From assembly GCA_017453465.1 (NCBI GenBank), contig JAFTEV010000002.1:1-64000 (forward strand): a stretch of DNA of 64,000 nt, given 5' to 3'. Source of the DNA: Bacteroidaceae bacterium. GTDB lineage: Bacteria; Bacteroidota; Bacteroidia; Bacteroidales; Bacteroidaceae. Positions 33,096-42,593 of the stretch are shown here, one piece after another. Numbering within the stretch: the stretch's first letter is position 1; the number at the start of each line of letters is the position of its first letter. The position numbers were made by a program, and so were the translations under genes. The notes below the pieces were generated by a model that ran no database searches, was not told where the DNA came from, and saw only the letters and a list, made by a program, of their open reading frames with translations.

Positions 33096-33989
33096 TTAAT
33101 ACGCTCTTCTTAGTGTGATAACATTGATTTCGGGCCATGCGCCGTAGCGGAAGGGGATGAGGCAGCCAACGCCGTCGCTGACGTTGAGCACCTGGGGGCC
33201 TTCGACGTAGGTGCCCGACCATTCGGGATAGACCCAGCTGACGGGCGACCAGCCGAAGATTTTGAATTGTCCGGCATGGGTGTGGCCTGCGAGCATGAGC
33301 TGGATGGATGTCTTGCCCGTGATGTCGTGCCGCCAGTGGGTGGGGTCGTGGCTGAGCAGAATGGTGAAGTCGCCTCGGCGAATGCCACGGAGGGCTTTGG
33401 GCAGGTCGGCGCGGCGTGGAAACCGCTGCTTGGCATAGCCTTGGTTTTCTACTCCTGCAATGTAGATGTGGCTGTGGCCGCGTGTGATTTTGGCGTTCTC
33501 GTTGAGCAACATGGTCCAGCCGTAGCTGCGTTGGCGGCGTATGAGTTCGTTCTTGTCCTTCAGGCGTTCTATGTCGGTATAGGAAGATGCGTAGAGTGCG
33601 TAGTCGTGGTTGCCCAGGATGGAGAATACGCCGTCGGGGGCGGTGATGTCGGAGAGCATACAGTGGAAGCCGTCGAGTTCGCTGGAGAGTCGGTTGACCA
33701 GGTCGCCGGTGAAGACCACCATGTCGGCGTGCTGGGCGTTGATGAGGTCGGCTATGCGCTGCACTTCTATCTCGTAGCCGCCACGGAAGGAGCCAATGTG
33801 GAGGTCGGAGAATTGCACAATCTTGTAGCCGTCGAAGGCTGCTGGCAGGTCGTAGAAGCTGATGGTCTGGTGGTGTACCTGGTAGCGGAAACGTCCGTAG
33901 TAGTAGCCGTAGAGCCAAAGGAAGAGGAGGAAGAGCGCGGTTGCCATTCCTGCGATGTGTAACGTTCTATGGATTTTAGAATTGGACAA
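33096..33989 (-). CDS. Membrane-anchored metallophosphoesterase (YaeI/calcineurin-like)
   Basis: The product is 297 residues with one N-terminal membrane helix (about 12-31). The calcineurin-like signature is complete: QFSDLHIGS (Asp62, His64), FTGDLVN (Asp96), GNHD (126-129), LLSHDP and AGHTHAGQ. This subfamily acts on periplasmic or membrane phosphoesters; UDP-2,3-diacylglucosamine hydrolase activity has been reported for some relatives, but the substrate here is not known. Downstream on the same strand is plsC, upstream pyrC, each separated by word arrays. Confidence 0.88.
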   Translation of the reverse strand: MSNSKIHRTLHIAGMATALFLLFLWLYGYYYGRFRYQVHHQTISFYDLPAAFDGYKIVQFSDLHIGSFRGGYEIEVQRIADLINAQHADMVVFTGDLVNRLSSELDGFHCMLSDITAPDGVFSILGNHDYALYASSYTDIERLKDKNELIRRQRSYGWTMLLNENAKITRGHSHIYIAGVENQGYAKQRFPRRADLPKALRGIRRGDFTILLSHDPTHWRHDITGKTSIQLMLAGHTHAGQFKIFGWSPVSWVYPEWSGTYVEGPQVLNVSDGVGCLIPFRYGAWPEINVITLRRAY

Positions 33990-34027
33990 TTTTCAATCTT
34001 CAATCTTCAATTTTCAATCTCCATTCT

Positions 34028-35368
34028 TCATTCTTCAAACACGAGTTCTTTTCCTCGGATGCCATCCACGACGATGCCGTCGCAGTAGGCTGTCTTGCCG
34101 TTGACAATGGTGCGGCGTACACGCCACTTGAAGGTGCGCTCGTCCATGGGTGTCCAGCCGCACTTGGTGTAGTAGCGGCCTGCCATCACCTGCCAGTCGG
34201 CGTGCGGTTCCACCAGGACGAGGTCGGCATAGTAGCCGGGGCGGATGAATCCGCGCTGGGCGACGTGGAAGAGACGGGCGGGATTGTGGCTCATCAGGTC
34301 GGGCACTCGCTCCACGGGCAATACGCCTTCATCGACCATTTCGAGCATGGAGACGAGCGAGAACTGAATCATGGGCATACCAGAGGCGGCCTTCAGTGCT
34401 CCGCCTTCTTTCTCGTTGAGCAGGTGGGGTGCATGGTCGGTGGCCACCACGTCTATCAGCCCGCTGGTCAGTGCCTTGCGGAGTGCCAGCTGGTCTTCGG
34501 GTGTCTTGACGGAGGGGTTGCACTTTATCTTGGTGCCCAGACGGTCGTAGTCTTCAGTGGAGAACATCAGGTGGGCAATGACGGCTTCGGCGGTTATCTT
34601 CTTCTGCTCCAGCGGCTTGTTTTCAAAGAGGGAGAGTTCCTTTTCGGTTGACACATGAGCGATGTGCAGCCTTGCTCCAGTCTCCTTGGCCAGCTGTACG
34701 GCAAAGGAGGAAGATTTGTAGCAGGCTTCCACACTGCGGATGCGTGAATGGTAGCGCACGGGGAAGTCGTTCTGCCCCTTGTACTTTTTGCGGAACATCT
34801 TGATGTTGTGGTTGATGGTGTCCGTGTCTTCACAGTGTGCCATAATCAGCAGGGGTGATGTCTTGAAGAGCTGGTAGAGCGCCTCCTCTCTATCGACCAG
34901 CATGTTGCCTGTGCTGCTGCCCATGAAGACCTTGACACCAGGCACACGGGAGGGGTCGAGCTGTGGCAGCAGGTCAGCGTTGTCATTGGTAGCACCGAAG
35001 TAGAAGCTGTAGTTCACGCGGCTCTTGTTGCGGGCGATGTTGAACTTGTGGTTCAGGTCGGCCAGTGTGACGGTCTGGGGATTGGTGTTGGGCATCTCCA
35101 TATACGAAGTGACACCGCCAGCGGCTGCCGTGCGGCTTTCGCTGGCAATGTCTGCCTTGTAGTCGAACCCTGGTTCTCGGAAATGGACGTGGTCGTCTAT
35201 CACACCAGGAAAAAGATAAAGCCCCGTTGCATCAATCTCGTTCTCATACGTCTGAGAGGAGTCGTCTGCCGTGAGCACGCTCTGAATCATTTCGTCTTCA
35301 ATGACTACAGAGCCTACAAACTTCTTTCCTTCGTTTACGATGGTTGCGTTTCTTATGATTGTTCTCAT
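34028..35368 (-). CDS. pyrC: Dihydroorotase
   Basis: The product is 446 residues, the length of class I dihydroorotases. It interconverts carbamoyl-aspartate and dihydroorotate in pyrimidine synthesis. Zinc ligands: DHVHF (His60, His62), a Lys in GVKVFMG (146, candidate carboxylated Lys), MAHCED (His178), HIAHVS (His238) and catalytic Asp311 in VATDHAPH. Sequence blocks MPNTNPQT and GATNDNADLLP are typical of the Bacteroidetes enzyme. Its start overlaps the end of the Dpm1-like gene by 4 bp. Confidence 0.93.
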   Translation of the reverse strand: MRTIIRNATIVNEGKKFVGSVVIEDEMIQSVLTADDSSQTYENEIDATGLYLFPGVIDDHVHFREPGFDYKADIASESRTAAAGGVTSYMEMPNTNPQTVTLADLNHKFNIARNKSRVNYSFYFGATNDNADLLPQLDPSRVPGVKVFMGSSTGNMLVDREEALYQLFKTSPLLIMAHCEDTDTINHNIKMFRKKYKGQNDFPVRYHSRIRSVEACYKSSSFAVQLAKETGARLHIAHVSTEKELSLFENKPLEQKKITAEAVIAHLMFSTEDYDRLGTKIKCNPSVKTPEDQLALRKALTSGLIDVVATDHAPHLLNEKEGGALKAASGMPMIQFSLVSMLEMVDEGVLPVERVPDLMSHNPARLFHVAQRGFIRPGYYADLVLVEPHADWQVMAGRYYTKCGWTPMDERTFKWRVRRTIVNGKTAYCDGIVVDGIRGKELVFEE

Positions 35369-36111
35369 TTCGCTTTCGGATACTTCTTAAACCAGCCGTC
35401 AAGTCGGAGCCTGATGACTCCGAAGAAGGCTTCTCCAAAGATGCTTCCGCTCATCTTGCTTACCCCTTCCACTCGGTTGACAAAGACGACGGGCACTTCT
35501 TTGATGCGGAAACCGCACTTGTAGGTGGTGAATTTCATTTCTATCTGGAAGGCATAGCCCTTGAAACGAATGGCATCGAGGTCTATGGTCTCCAGCACAC
35601 GGCGTTTGTAGCACTTGAAGCCGGCAGTGGTGTCGTGCACCTTGAAGCCCGTGACAAGGCGGACATACATGCTGGCAAAATAGGACATCAGCACACGGCC
35701 AATGGGCCAGTTGACCACGTTTACTCCTGTGATGTAGCGCGAACCGATGGCCAGGTCATAGCCTTCGTCGGCACAGGCACTGTAGAGGCGTGGAAGGTCG
35801 GCGGGGTCATGGCTGAAGTCTGCGTCCATCTCGAATATATAGTCATACTGATGGGCTATGCTCCACTTGAATCCTGCGATATAGGCTGTGCCCAGTCCGA
35901 GCTTTCCGGCGCGTTCCAGCAAGAAGAGCCTGTCGGGAAATTCCGTCTGCATCAGCCCTTTCACGATGGCTGCCGTGCCGTCGGGCGACCCGTCGTCAAT
36001 GACAAGAATGTGGAAACATTTCTCCAGGCCAAACACGGCACGGATAATTTTCTCTATATTTTCCTTCTCATTGTAGGTAGGGATAATCACTATGCTGTCA
36101 CTTAAATTCAT
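35365..36111 (-). CDS. Polyprenyl-phosphate mannose synthase-like glycosyltransferase (Dpm1-like GT2)
   Basis: The product is 248 residues. GT2 signature: IVIIPTYNEKENI, VIDDGSPDGTAA, the metal site EMDADFSHDP, and LAIGSRYITG. No C-terminal membrane helix, as in soluble-domain Dpm1. Such enzymes transfer mannose (or glucose) to a polyprenyl phosphate, the donor for protein O-glycosylation, which is common in Bacteroidetes. A -7 box TATCTTTG lies at 36134-36141 on the minus strand. Coupled to pyrC by an ATGA overlap. Confidence 0.88.
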   Translation of the reverse strand: MNLSDSIVIIPTYNEKENIEKIIRAVFGLEKCFHILVIDDGSPDGTAAIVKGLMQTEFPDRLFLLERAGKLGLGTAYIAGFKWSIAHQYDYIFEMDADFSHDPADLPRLYSACADEGYDLAIGSRYITGVNVVNWPIGRVLMSYFASMYVRLVTGFKVHDTTAGFKCYKRRVLETIDLDAIRFKGYAFQIEMKFTTYKCGFRIKEVPVVFVNRVEGVSKMSGSIFGEAFFGVIRLRLDGWFKKYPKAK

Positions 36112-36173
36112 ACACCATTCACTCTTTCAGCCGCAAAGATAGCGGAAATCTTTCATTCTGACGGCTTCGTGGC

Positions 36174-39100
36174 TCAGTTTTTTTCAATTTCATCTAATAT
36201 TTTCACAGCAGCGGCGATGGTTTTAACATCTTTTACCAGCAAGGAGCGTCTGTCGCCGTCGCGCAACTTGGTTTCCCATGGATGCCAGGAGGCGTATGCA
36301 ATGATTTTGCTGAAGGCTTCACTCTGGTAATAGAGGCTGCTGAAGTTGCTGGGCATGTAGAGTGCCATGCGGCCCTGCTTGAGGGACACTTTTTCAATGC
36401 CCAGCCGTCGGCCCATCCACTTCAGTTGCATCACGCGGATGAGTTCTTCACCCACTTCGGGTATCTGGCCGAAACGGTCGGTCAGCCGGCTGCGGTATGC
36501 GTCAATCTGGCGTTGCTCGGTGAAGCCGTCCAGCTCGCGGTAGAGAGCCATGCGCTCGCCGCTGCTGGGCACGTACTCTTCGGGCAGGAAAGCAGGGATG
36601 TCGCTTTCTATGTTGGTCTCATCCACAAAGGTGTCGCCCTGAATCTTGCCGTCTTCCGTCAGGCTCTCTTCGGCATACATTTCGGCAAACTCCGTCTCAC
36701 GCAATTCTGCCACAGCTTCGTTGAGCACCTTCTGGTAAGTTTCGTAGCCCAGGTCGGCAATGAAGCCCGACTGCTCGACTCCCAGCATATTGCCCGCTCC
36801 TCGGATGTCGAGGTCTTGCATGGCGATGTGGATGCCGCTGCCCAGGTCCGAGAAGTTTTCGATGGCCTGCAGCCTTCGGCGTGCATCGTCGGGCAGTGCA
36901 GCCATGGGCGGAGCTATCAGGTAGCAAAAGGCTTTCCTGTTGCCACGCCCCACACGTCCCCTCATCTGGTGCAAGTCGCTCAGTCCGTAAGTGTTGGCCG
37001 AGTTGATGATGATGGTATTGGCGTTGGGCACGTCGATGCCGTTCTCCACAATCGTGGTGGAAATCATCACGTCGTAATCATAATTCATGAAGTCGAGCAC
37101 AATCTTCTCCAACTCTTCGGGATTCATGCGGCCATGCCCCACACAGACACGTGCATCGGGCACATACCGCTGCACCATTTCAGCCAGACTTTGCAGGTTG
37201 TTGATGCGGTTGTTCACGATGAACACCTGTCCGTTGCGGCTCATCTCGAAGTTGATGGCCTCGGCAAAGACTTCGGGCGAAAAGGTGTGGACTTCCGTCT
37301 GGATGGGATAGCGGTTGGGCGGCGGTGTCTGGATGACCGACAAATCGCGTGCCCCCATCAGCGAGAACTGCAGGGTGCGCGGAATGGGTGTCGCCGTCAT
37401 GGTCAGCGTATCGACATTCACCTTCATCTGTCGCAATTTCTCCTTCACAGCCACGCCAAATTTCTGCTCTTCGTCAATGATGAGCAAGCCCAGGTCTTTA
37501 AACTTCACCGACTTGCCGATGAGCTTCTGGGTGCCAATCACAATATCTACGCTGCCGTCGACCAGCCCCTGCAAGATGTCCTTCTGCTGCTTCGCAGTGC
37601 GGGCACGACTCAAGTACTCCACCCTGGCGGGAAACTCCTTCAAGCGTTTTGTGAAAGTCTGGTAATGCTGATAGGCCAACACCGTAGTGGGCACCAGCAC
37701 GGCCACCTGCTTGCCGTCGGTGGCAGCCTTGAAAGCGGCTCGGATGGCCACTTCGGTCTTGCCAAAGCCCACATCGCCACAAACCAGGCGGTCCATGGGG
37801 CGTTCCTTCTCCATGTCGGCCTTCACCTCCTGCGTAGCCTTCAGCTGGTCGGGCGTATCTTCATAGGCAAAACTGGCCTCCAGCTCATGCTGCATGAAGC
37901 CGTCGGGACTATAGGCAAAGCCACGTTCCTGCCGCCGTTTGGCATAGAGGCGAATCAGGTCGCGGGCAATGTCCTTCACCTTCGTCTTCACCCGCTCCTT
38001 CATGCGTTCCCAGGCACCACTGCCCAGCTTGCTCACCCGTGGCGGTTCGCCTTCCTTACCTTTATATTTCGACACCTTGTGCAAGGCGTGAATGCTCACA
38101 TAGATGGTGCCGCCGTCGTGATAGACAATCTTGATTTTCTCCACCATCACGCCGTTCTCCGGCACACGTACCAAGCCGCCAAACCTGCCAATGCCGTGGT
38201 CTATATGCACGACATAGTCGCCTGGTTCAAACTGCTGGATTTCCTTCAGCGTCAGGGCCACCTTGCCTTTGCGGGCCTTGTCGGACTTCAGGTTGTATTT
38301 ATGGTAACGGTCGAAGAGCTGATGGTCCGTGAAGAAACACTGCTTCAGTCCCTCGTCAATGAAGCCCTCGTGGATGGCCTTGTTCACAGGTTCAAAGCGA
38401 ATCTGCTCATACTCCTCGCTGCCCATCGAACTGAAGATGTCGCGCAAGCGTTCTATCTGCTTTTCCGAGTCGGCAAAGATGTTCAGCCCATAACCCTCGC
38501 CCTGCAAACGCAGAAACTCCTGCTTCACCAGGTCGAAGTTCTTGTGGAAAAGCGGCTGCGGCAGGGTATTAAACACAATGTCACCTCCCTGAGGCCTCAG
38601 TTCCACCAGGCGGAAAGCCGACACAGTCCTGACGAAAGCCTCGCCCTGCATCATCACATGGTCACGCAGCAGGTCGCTGCCCAGCTTTGCCTCCTTGTCC
38701 TCGGTGAAAGCCTGGGCCGAAAAGCCCTGCTCGTATATCTGCCCCACTTTCTCACACACATACACCATGTCGTGCGCCACCAGCACGGTGTCTTTGGGCA
38801 GAAAGTCGAAGAACGGCACATAGTCCGTATCGGTCTGCGCCATCTCCGGCACCACCGTCATGGCCTCCACCTTCTCCTGCGAGAGCTGTGTCTGCACATC
38901 AAACGTGCGAATGCTGTCAACCTCGTCGCCGAAGAAATCTACACGAAAGGGCGTTTCGTTTGAGTAAGAATAAATGTCAACAATGCTGCCACGGATGGCA
39001 AACTGCCCCGGCTCATACACATAGTCCGTGCGCTGCATACCCAGCTCCAGCAACTTCTGTTCCAGCAGGTTCAGGTCGAACAGCGAACCCACCTTCACAG

Positions 39101-39563
39101 GAATGGTGCACAGCGACAAGTCGCGCCGCGACACCACCTTCTCTGCCACAGCATCGGGATAAGTCACCACTGCCAGCCCCTCGGTGGTCTCACCTTGCAG
39201 ACGGGTCAGCACCTCGGTACGCAGAATCTCGTTGGCGGCATCTTTCTGGTTGAAACGGATGGCACGTCGATAGGACGAAGGGAAGAACAGCACACTGCCC
39301 TCCCCCAACATCTGCACCATGTCGTGGTAGAAATAACCAGCCTCATCCACATCGTCCAGAACGAACAACTGTGTTTGCCCCCTCAAAGCCCCATCACAGC
39401 GCAAGGCCGCAAAAAACATTGCGGCTGACGAACCTTTGAGTCCGCCAACCCGCAACCTGTCAATCTTACTGTTAGTTAAGGCCTTGCCAAGTGATTTTGC
39501 TTCACGACTCGAAGCAAGCTGTTTAAGAAGTGTGTCGGTAAGCACGAGCAAATAACTGAACAA
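36174..39563 (-). CDS. mfd: Transcription-repair coupling factor
   Basis: The product is 1129 residues, close to the usual 1150. Mfd removes stalled RNA polymerase and recruits UvrA. The UvrB-like N-terminal module is seen (VLDDVDEAGYFYHDM, GQFAIRGSIVDIYSY), then the RNA-polymerase interaction domain (FEPGDYVVHIDHGIGRFGGL), the SF2 translocase with Walker A CGDVGFGKTEVA (about residue 597) and DEEQKFG (about 698), QMRGRVGR, and the TRCF C-terminal domain (SLTEDGKIQG onward). The first codon is a TTG (39561-39563), since no ATG is in frame near; GTG at about 39548 is an alternative. Confidence 0.95.
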   Translation of the reverse strand: MFSYLLVLTDTLLKQLASSREAKSLGKALTNSKIDRLRVGGLKGSSAAMFFAALRCDGALRGQTQLFVLDDVDEAGYFYHDMVQMLGEGSVLFFPSSYRRAIRFNQKDAANEILRTEVLTRLQGETTEGLAVVTYPDAVAEKVVSRRDLSLCTIPVKVGSLFDLNLLEQKLLELGMQRTDYVYEPGQFAIRGSIVDIYSYSNETPFRVDFFGDEVDSIRTFDVQTQLSQEKVEAMTVVPEMAQTDTDYVPFFDFLPKDTVLVAHDMVYVCEKVGQIYEQGFSAQAFTEDKEAKLGSDLLRDHVMMQGEAFVRTVSAFRLVELRPQGGDIVFNTLPQPLFHKNFDLVKQEFLRLQGEGYGLNIFADSEKQIERLRDIFSSMGSEEYEQIRFEPVNKAIHEGFIDEGLKQCFFTDHQLFDRYHKYNLKSDKARKGKVALTLKEIQQFEPGDYVVHIDHGIGRFGGLVRVPENGVMVEKIKIVYHDGGTIYVSIHALHKVSKYKGKEGEPPRVSKLGSGAWERMKERVKTKVKDIARDLIRLYAKRRQERGFAYSPDGFMQHELEASFAYEDTPDQLKATQEVKADMEKERPMDRLVCGDVGFGKTEVAIRAAFKAATDGKQVAVLVPTTVLAYQHYQTFTKRLKEFPARVEYLSRARTAKQQKDILQGLVDGSVDIVIGTQKLIGKSVKFKDLGLLIIDEEQKFGVAVKEKLRQMKVNVDTLTMTATPIPRTLQFSLMGARDLSVIQTPPPNRYPIQTEVHTFSPEVFAEAINFEMSRNGQVFIVNNRINNLQSLAEMVQRYVPDARVCVGHGRMNPEELEKIVLDFMNYDYDVMISTTIVENGIDVPNANTIIINSANTYGLSDLHQMRGRVGRGNRKAFCYLIAPPMAALPDDARRRLQAIENFSDLGSGIHIAMQDLDIRGAGNMLGVEQSGFIADLGYETYQKVLNEAVAELRETEFAEMYAEESLTEDGKIQGDTFVDETNIESDIPAFLPEEYVPSSGERMALYRELDGFTEQRQIDAYRSRLTDRFGQIPEVGEELIRVMQLKWMGRRLGIEKVSLKQGRMALYMPSNFSSLYYQSEAFSKIIAYASWHPWETKLRDGDRRSLLVKDVKTIAAAVKILDEIEKN

Positions 39564-39722
39564 AAAGCACTGCCTCGCGACTCGGAGTCAAGGCTCTCGG
39601 TTTCATCTGGATTACTTTCGACTTTCTTCTTGTGTGTAGATGAGGGGTAGAGTTTACCATAGGCAAAGAGGATTTAAGTGTTTACCATGTATTGCTTCAC
39701 TACTATTAACGGAAGAAGCGTC

Positions 39723-40931
39723 TCATTTATTATTCAGCCTGATAAAATATTTTATCTTCGGAGTGCGAAGCATCCGCTCGCGCCAGCCCCTCAGATAGGC
39801 AAACCACTCGTCCGCCGAGTGATAGCCTTCTTCCTCCATGTCGGCACAGAACGTCACGTAATACTTCAGGAAGTGCTGACGGTTCATGCGCAGCTTACAC
39901 ATATATTGCAGCGAGTCTTCCGCAGTGCCGGCAAAGAAGTCTGCCGGAACATACACGCCCAGCCCCACGGCTTCGGGCTGATACAGCTCCTTCTTGCCAT
40001 AGTCGGGATAGTCCTTGCCCCACGAAGCCGCCAGCCCGTTCCCCTGAGTCCAGCCCACAGCCTCGGTGCCCACACGCTGCACACCCGTGCACAGCTGCAA
40101 ATGGCGCAGCGGGCCGTCGCTCTCCACCTGCACCTCCACCTCGCGGTGTCCGGCATACAGGATGTAGCGGGTGCGCACATTGTTGCCATTCCAGCCCATG
40201 TCCTTCATCTCCACCACCGTGCGCAACGGCCCGTAGGCCACCACGCGCTGACCACGCACCTTCACGTCGTCAATCAGCACCGGACTACCACCCTTCAGCT
40301 CACGCAACGTGCCGCAGCCCATGCTGCCGCCTGCCCACAGCACATCGTTGCCATAGCCAGCCTCCAGGTCTTCCTTCACACTGTAGAAGTGGGTCTTCTC
40401 CAGCTCCAGCCTGCGCTTCCGCTTGCCATAGAGGTCAATGTTCTGGCGGTTATCCACATACACACGGAAAGCCGTCAGCTCGCTCTCGAACTCTGCCCCA
40501 TGCGGGTACACATCTTTAAATATATAGCTGTCGCCCGGAGCCTCGATGCCGTGGATGGTTGGCAACTTACCGTACTTATCGTTCAGTCCCATGTGGGCAT
40601 ACACCCTGGCGGGATACTCCTTCTGCGTTCCACGGCCACTGATGGTCACCTTGTACTTCCGCTTCTGCATGGGCTGCACATCGGCCAGGAACACCAGCTC
40701 ATCCACACGGCAGTCGCCGTCCATGTCGTCCAGCTGGCAGGGCACCTCACGTCCGTTCAGCACTACCTTGGCCGACTTCACATCGAAGTGTACCCGTCGC
40801 ACGTCCACCACCACAGGCACATCGCGCCAATCGTCCATCGCCGTGTTCTTCACGTGCACCGTAAACGTCCGCTGCTGCGCTGCGGCAAACAAGCTTACAA
40901 ACCCTATCAATAGCAAACAATATCTCTTCAT
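39723..40931 (-). CDS. DUF4861-family exported protein
   Basis: The product is 402 residues, signal peptide ending AAA-Q (about residue 18). Sequence resembles the DUF4861 family, met in Bacteroidetes polysaccharide-utilisation loci (especially for uronic-acid-rich glycans), with a beta-sandwich body (VKNTAMDDWRDVPVVVDVRRV, YILYAGHREVEVQVESDG) and C-terminal helical tail (SADEWFAYLRGWRERML). Its enzymatic role is not established. It is isolated here, between mfd and mtaB, with a -7-like TATTTTTG at 40949-40956 on the minus strand. Confidence 0.75.
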   Translation of the reverse strand: MKRYCLLLIGFVSLFAAAQQRTFTVHVKNTAMDDWRDVPVVVDVRRVHFDVKSAKVVLNGREVPCQLDDMDGDCRVDELVFLADVQPMQKRKYKVTISGRGTQKEYPARVYAHMGLNDKYGKLPTIHGIEAPGDSYIFKDVYPHGAEFESELTAFRVYVDNRQNIDLYGKRKRRLELEKTHFYSVKEDLEAGYGNDVLWAGGSMGCGTLRELKGGSPVLIDDVKVRGQRVVAYGPLRTVVEMKDMGWNGNNVRTRYILYAGHREVEVQVESDGPLRHLQLCTGVQRVGTEAVGWTQGNGLAASWGKDYPDYGKKELYQPEAVGLGVYVPADFFAGTAEDSLQYMCKLRMNRQHFLKYYVTFCADMEEEGYHSADEWFAYLRGWRERMLRTPKIKYFIRLNNK

Positions 40932-40999
40932 ACCATCAGATTTTGCTGCAAAAATAAGGGTTTAAATCCAATTCCCCATGAAAAATCCGAGAAACTTCG

Positions 41000-41007
41000 T
41001 AACTTTG
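41000..41007 (+). promoter_or_regulatory. -7 box for mtaB
   Basis: TAACTTTG lies 18 bp upstream of the ATG at 41026 and inside the longer open frame (from 40978), which decides for the shorter start. Confidence 0.6.
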
Positions 41008-41025
41008 CCGAAAATTCAGATACTT

Positions 41026-42348
41026 ATGATTGATTCCAGCATCCTGCAAGGCAAAAAAGCAGCCTACTTCACCCTGGGCTGCAAACTCAACTTTGCAGAA
41101 ACCTCAGCCCTCGGCCAGTCGCTCCAGTCCTACGGCGTACAGACCGTGCAGAAGGGGCAGCAAGCCGACATCTGCATCATCAACACCTGCTCCGTCACCG
41201 AAGTGGCCGACCAGAAATGTCGCCAGGCCATCCGCCGCCTCGTCCGCCAGCACCCACAGGCCCTCGTCGTGGTCACTGGCTGCTACGCCCAGCTACAGCC
41301 CCAGCCCATCCTCGACACCCCCGGCGTTGACCTCGTCCTTGGCACCGACCGCAAGGGCGACATCATCCCCGCCATCATGGAAAGAATGTCGCAAGGCCAA
41401 CCCACCCCTCGCCCAGCAGGGGGAGAAGGGACGGAGGCGCAGGGAGCCTTCTTCCCCTCCTGCTCCCACGGCGACCGCACACGCTACTTCCTCAAGGTGC
41501 AAGACGGCTGCAACTACTTCTGCACCTACTGCACCATCCCCCTGGCACGGGGCCGCTCGCGCAACGGCAGCATCCAGAGCCTCGTGCAGCAGGCCCGGCA
41601 GGTGGCCAGCGAGGGAGGCAAGGAAATCGTCATCACGGGCGTAAACATCGGCGACTTCGGGCGCACCACGGGCGAGACCTTCCTCCAGCTCGTACAGGCA
41701 CTCGACCAGGTGGAGGGCATAGAGCGATACCGCATCTCCAGCATCGAACCCAACCTGCTCAGCGACGACATCATCGACTACTGTGCACAGTCCAGCCGCT
41801 TCATGCCCCACTTCCACATACCCCTGCAGTCGGGCAGCGACACCGTCCTGCAACTGATGCACCGCCGCTACGACACCGCCCTCTTCCGCCACCGCGTGGA
41901 GCACATCAAGCGGCTCATGCCCCACTGCTTCATCGGCGTGGATGTCATCGTGGGCACACGTGGCGAGACAGCGGAGCTTTTCCAGGAGTCCTGCCAGTTC
42001 ATCCAGTCACTGCCCATCAGCCAGCTCCACGTCTTTTCCTACAGCGAGCGGCCCGGCACCCGCGCCCTGCAAATTCCCCATGCAGTCAGTCCGCAGGAGA
42101 AACACGAGCGCAGCCAACAGCTGCACGCACTCAGCGACGAGAAGCTCCACCAGTTCTATGCCGCCCACAGCGGACAGACCCGCCCCGTCCTCTTTGAGCA
42201 CGCACCCCGCACCAAGCCCATGCACGGATTCACCGACAACTACATCCGCGTGGAGATTCCCAACACCCCCACCCTTGCCGGACACATACAACCCACCCTG
42301 CTGGGCGACTTCAACACCAAGGGCGATGCCCTGCGCGGCACCATCTAA
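41026..42348 (+). CDS. mtaB: tRNA threonylcarbamoyladenosine methylthiotransferase MtaB
   Basis: The product is 440 residues from ATG 41026. MtaB converts t6A37 to ms2t6A37 in ANN-decoding tRNAs. The N-terminal MTTase domain has cluster ligands Cys19 (TLGCKLN), Cys55 (NTCSV) and Cys86 (TGCYAQ). The radical-SAM cluster is CNYFCTYC (Cys162, 166, 169), followed by GVNIGDFG, LQSGSD and a TRAM-like end. A Pro/Gly-rich PTPRPAGGEGTEAQGAF insert (about 127-142) lies between domains and looks low-complexity. It ends in front of a perfect 26-bp hairpin. Confidence 0.94.
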   Translation: MIDSSILQGKKAAYFTLGCKLNFAETSALGQSLQSYGVQTVQKGQQADICIINTCSVTEVADQKCRQAIRRLVRQHPQALVVVTGCYAQLQPQPILDTPGVDLVLGTDRKGDIIPAIMERMSQGQPTPRPAGGEGTEAQGAFFPSCSHGDRTRYFLKVQDGCNYFCTYCTIPLARGRSRNGSIQSLVQQARQVASEGGKEIVITGVNIGDFGRTTGETFLQLVQALDQVEGIERYRISSIEPNLLSDDIIDYCAQSSRFMPHFHIPLQSGSDTVLQLMHRRYDTALFRHRVEHIKRLMPHCFIGVDVIVGTRGETAELFQESCQFIQSLPISQLHVFSYSERPGTRALQIPHAVSPQEKHERSQQLHALSDEKLHQFYAAHSGQTRPVLFEHAPRTKPMHGFTDNYIRVEIPNTPTLAGHIQPTLLGDFNTKGDALRGTI

Positions 42349-42414
42349 TTGGCAGCCCACCCCACCCGCAACCGCCCACCATTGAGAACAGGACATATAC
42401 GCCCGACATCTTCC

Positions 42415-42479
42415 AAAAACAAAAGAAAACAAGAAAAAACAGGGTTTTGCACGGTTTTTTCTTGTTTTCTTTTGTTTTT
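42415..42479 (+). terminator. Perfect 26-bp A/T-rich hairpin after mtaB
   Basis: Bases 42415-42440 and 42454-42479 are exact complements with a 13-nt loop (AGGGTTTTGCACG). The right arm is T-rich and followed by CTTG. Works as terminator; such a long perfect stem is unusual. Confidence 0.85.
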
Positions 42480-42593
42480 TCTTGTTTTTCCAAAGACCGC
42501 GACTGCGGTACAAAAGACCGCACCTCACCTTTGCCTCCCCTCCCTTCCGAACAGCCACCACAGCTCCACTGCACAAGATTCTAAAAGATGTTA

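Noticed and set aside
36282..38963. Very long open frame (893 codons) on the plus strand opposite mfd
   Set aside because: It is antisense to an intact conserved gene, has shadow-like His/Leu/Gln composition and no recognisable domain; the opposite-strand protein explains the DNA fully.
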